A stretch of DNA of 64,000 nucleotides from Planctomycetota bacterium (GTDB taxonomy: Bacteria > Planctomycetota > Planctomycetia > Pirellulales > Lacipirellulaceae): the NCBI GenBank assembly GCA_013152205.1, contig JAADGV010000112.1, forward strand, positions 1 through 64,000. Reading direction: 5' to 3'. The position numbers were made by a program, and so were the translations under genes. Positions 63,257 to 64,000 of the stretch are shown one piece after another. The notes under the pieces are model-generated. The model was given only the letters and a program-made list of their open reading frames with translations, had not been told where the DNA came from and ran no database searches. How positions within the stretch are numbered: the first letter of the stretch is position 1; each line of letters opens with the position of its first letter.

Positions 63257-64000
63257 ATGGCTTATGGTATCGCAATTATCGGAACCGGAATGATCAGCCA
63301 CTTTCACGCCCGGGCAATCGCTGACGTGCGAGGTGCCAAGTTGGTTGCTTGCTTCGATCGGGCCCCCAAGGCTGCGGTGAAGTTTGCGAAGGAAACCGAT
63401 TGCCAAGCATACGCCGACCTCGACGAGATGCTGGCCGACCCGGCGGTGGATATTGTGAGCGTAGCTACGCCGAGCGGTGCCCACATGGAACCGGCTGTAG
63501 CGGCTGCGCGAGCTGGCAAGCATGTCATCATCGAAAAACCATTGGAGATTACGCTCAAGCGGTGCGATCGCATCATCCGCGAATGCGACAAGGCAGGCGT
63601 CAAGCTGTCGGCAATCTTTCCTTCGCGGTTTCACGATTCGTCGATCAAGATGCGTAAGGCGGTCGACGATGGCCGATTCGGTCGGCTAACGTTGGGCGAT
63701 GCCTACGTCAAATGGTTTCGCACCCAAGCCTATTACGACAGTGGGGCATGGCGAGGTACTTGGAAGCTAGATGGCGGCGGGGCGTTGATGAACCAAGCTA
63801 TCCATACGGTCGATCTGCTCACTTGGCTGATGGGGCCCGTCGAGGAAATTCAAGCACAGACAGCTACGCTAGCTCACAAACGGATTGAGGTGGAGGACGT
63901 TGCGACGGCGACGCTGAAGTTTGCCAATGGTGCGTTAGGGGTAATCGAGGCCAGCACAGCCGCCTACCCGGGCTACTTGAAGCGAATCGAACTGCACGGC
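63257..64000 (+). CDS. Gfo/Idh/MocA-family oxidoreductase, 5' part
   Basis: The reading frame begins at the ATG at 63257, with AAGGAG 11 bases upstream, and is still open at the right edge, giving 248 codons. The Rossmann nucleotide-binding start is YGIAIIGTGMISHFHARAI; VSVATPSGAHMEPAVAAARAGKHVIIEKPLEI near residue 74 has the conserved EKP element; and WKLDGGGALMNQAIHTVDLLTWLMG near residue 175 is the typical GG-x-x-x-x-x-H-x-x-D substrate motif. Enzymes of this family oxidise sugars or inositol with NAD(P). Very abundant in planctomycetes; the substrate cannot be read. Confidence 0.93.
   Translation, partial: MAYGIAIIGTGMISHFHARAIADVRGAKLVACFDRAPKAAVKFAKETDCQAYADLDEMLADPAVDIVSVATPSGAHMEPAVAAARAGKHVIIEKPLEITLKRCDRIIRECDKAGVKLSAIFPSRFHDSSIKMRKAVDDGRFGRLTLGDAYVKWFRTQAYYDSGAWRGTWKLDGGGALMNQAIHTVDLLTWLMGPVEEIQAQTATLAHKRIEVEDVATATLKFANGALGVIEASTAAYPGYLKRIELHG

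Overview
The window looks like a chromosomal segment of a planctomycete, most likely of the order Pirellulales. The evidence is a LEPR-XLL sorting motif on an RTX-repeat protein, three DUF1549/DUF1553 + DUF1501 gene pairs, a PVC-type CxxCH dehydrogenase-like protein, very short operons, GTG/TTG starts, and wide intergenic gaps filled with palindromic repeats. No rRNA, tRNA, CRISPR array, phage or transposase gene was found.

Layout. 1-8.4 kb is an envelope region: a DUF4870 membrane protein, a large secretin with a lipoprotein downstream, a BON-domain protein, and an RTX/LEPR-XLL surface protein behind a strong promoter and a long structured leader. 8.4-13.9 kb is housekeeping: galM, greA, a CT398-like zinc-ribbon coiled-coil protein, xylA and a glycosyltransferase. 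14.0-17.7 kb is a probable reactive-sulfur response cluster (ArsR repressor with operator palindrome, YgaP-like rhodanese, ferritin-like protein, CoA-disulfide-reductase/rhodanese fusion) followed by cdd. 17.7-24.5 kb is repeat-rich, with small proteins, a CheY-like regulator, ilvD, a methyltransferase and a truncated sulfatase.

24.5-47.9 kb is a catabolic/secretory block: a PVC cytochrome with HEAT repeats (frameshifted), three cytochrome/Tat-hydrolase pairs, a TIM-barrel sugar isomerase, a sialidase-like protein, a DinB protein, a PQQ-type propeller and a CE15-like esterase. Most of these are exported, which suggests use of external complex carbohydrates; the exact substrate cannot be read from the sequence.

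48-64 kb is mixed housekeeping: a glycine-zipper lipoprotein (frameshifted), a TIGR00300 ornithine-cyclodeaminase-type protein, an acidic/basic low-complexity protein, ade, a small Arg-rich membrane protein, an arginine-dihydrolase-type protein, an isochorismatase-like hydrolase, hslVU, thiL-tsaE, csrA, murB-ftsQ, trmL and the start of a Gfo/Idh/MocA oxidoreductase. The separate arginine-dihydrolase and TIGR00300 genes together match the two halves of the fused cyanobacterial ArgZ/AgrE enzyme, implying an arginine-to-ornithine-to-proline route.

The intergenic DNA is the other notable layer. At least six families of short palindromic or dispersed repeats occur. One copy at 21.7 kb is flanked by a perfect 9-bp direct repeat, as expected of a transposed MITE, and its core is that of a second repeat family.
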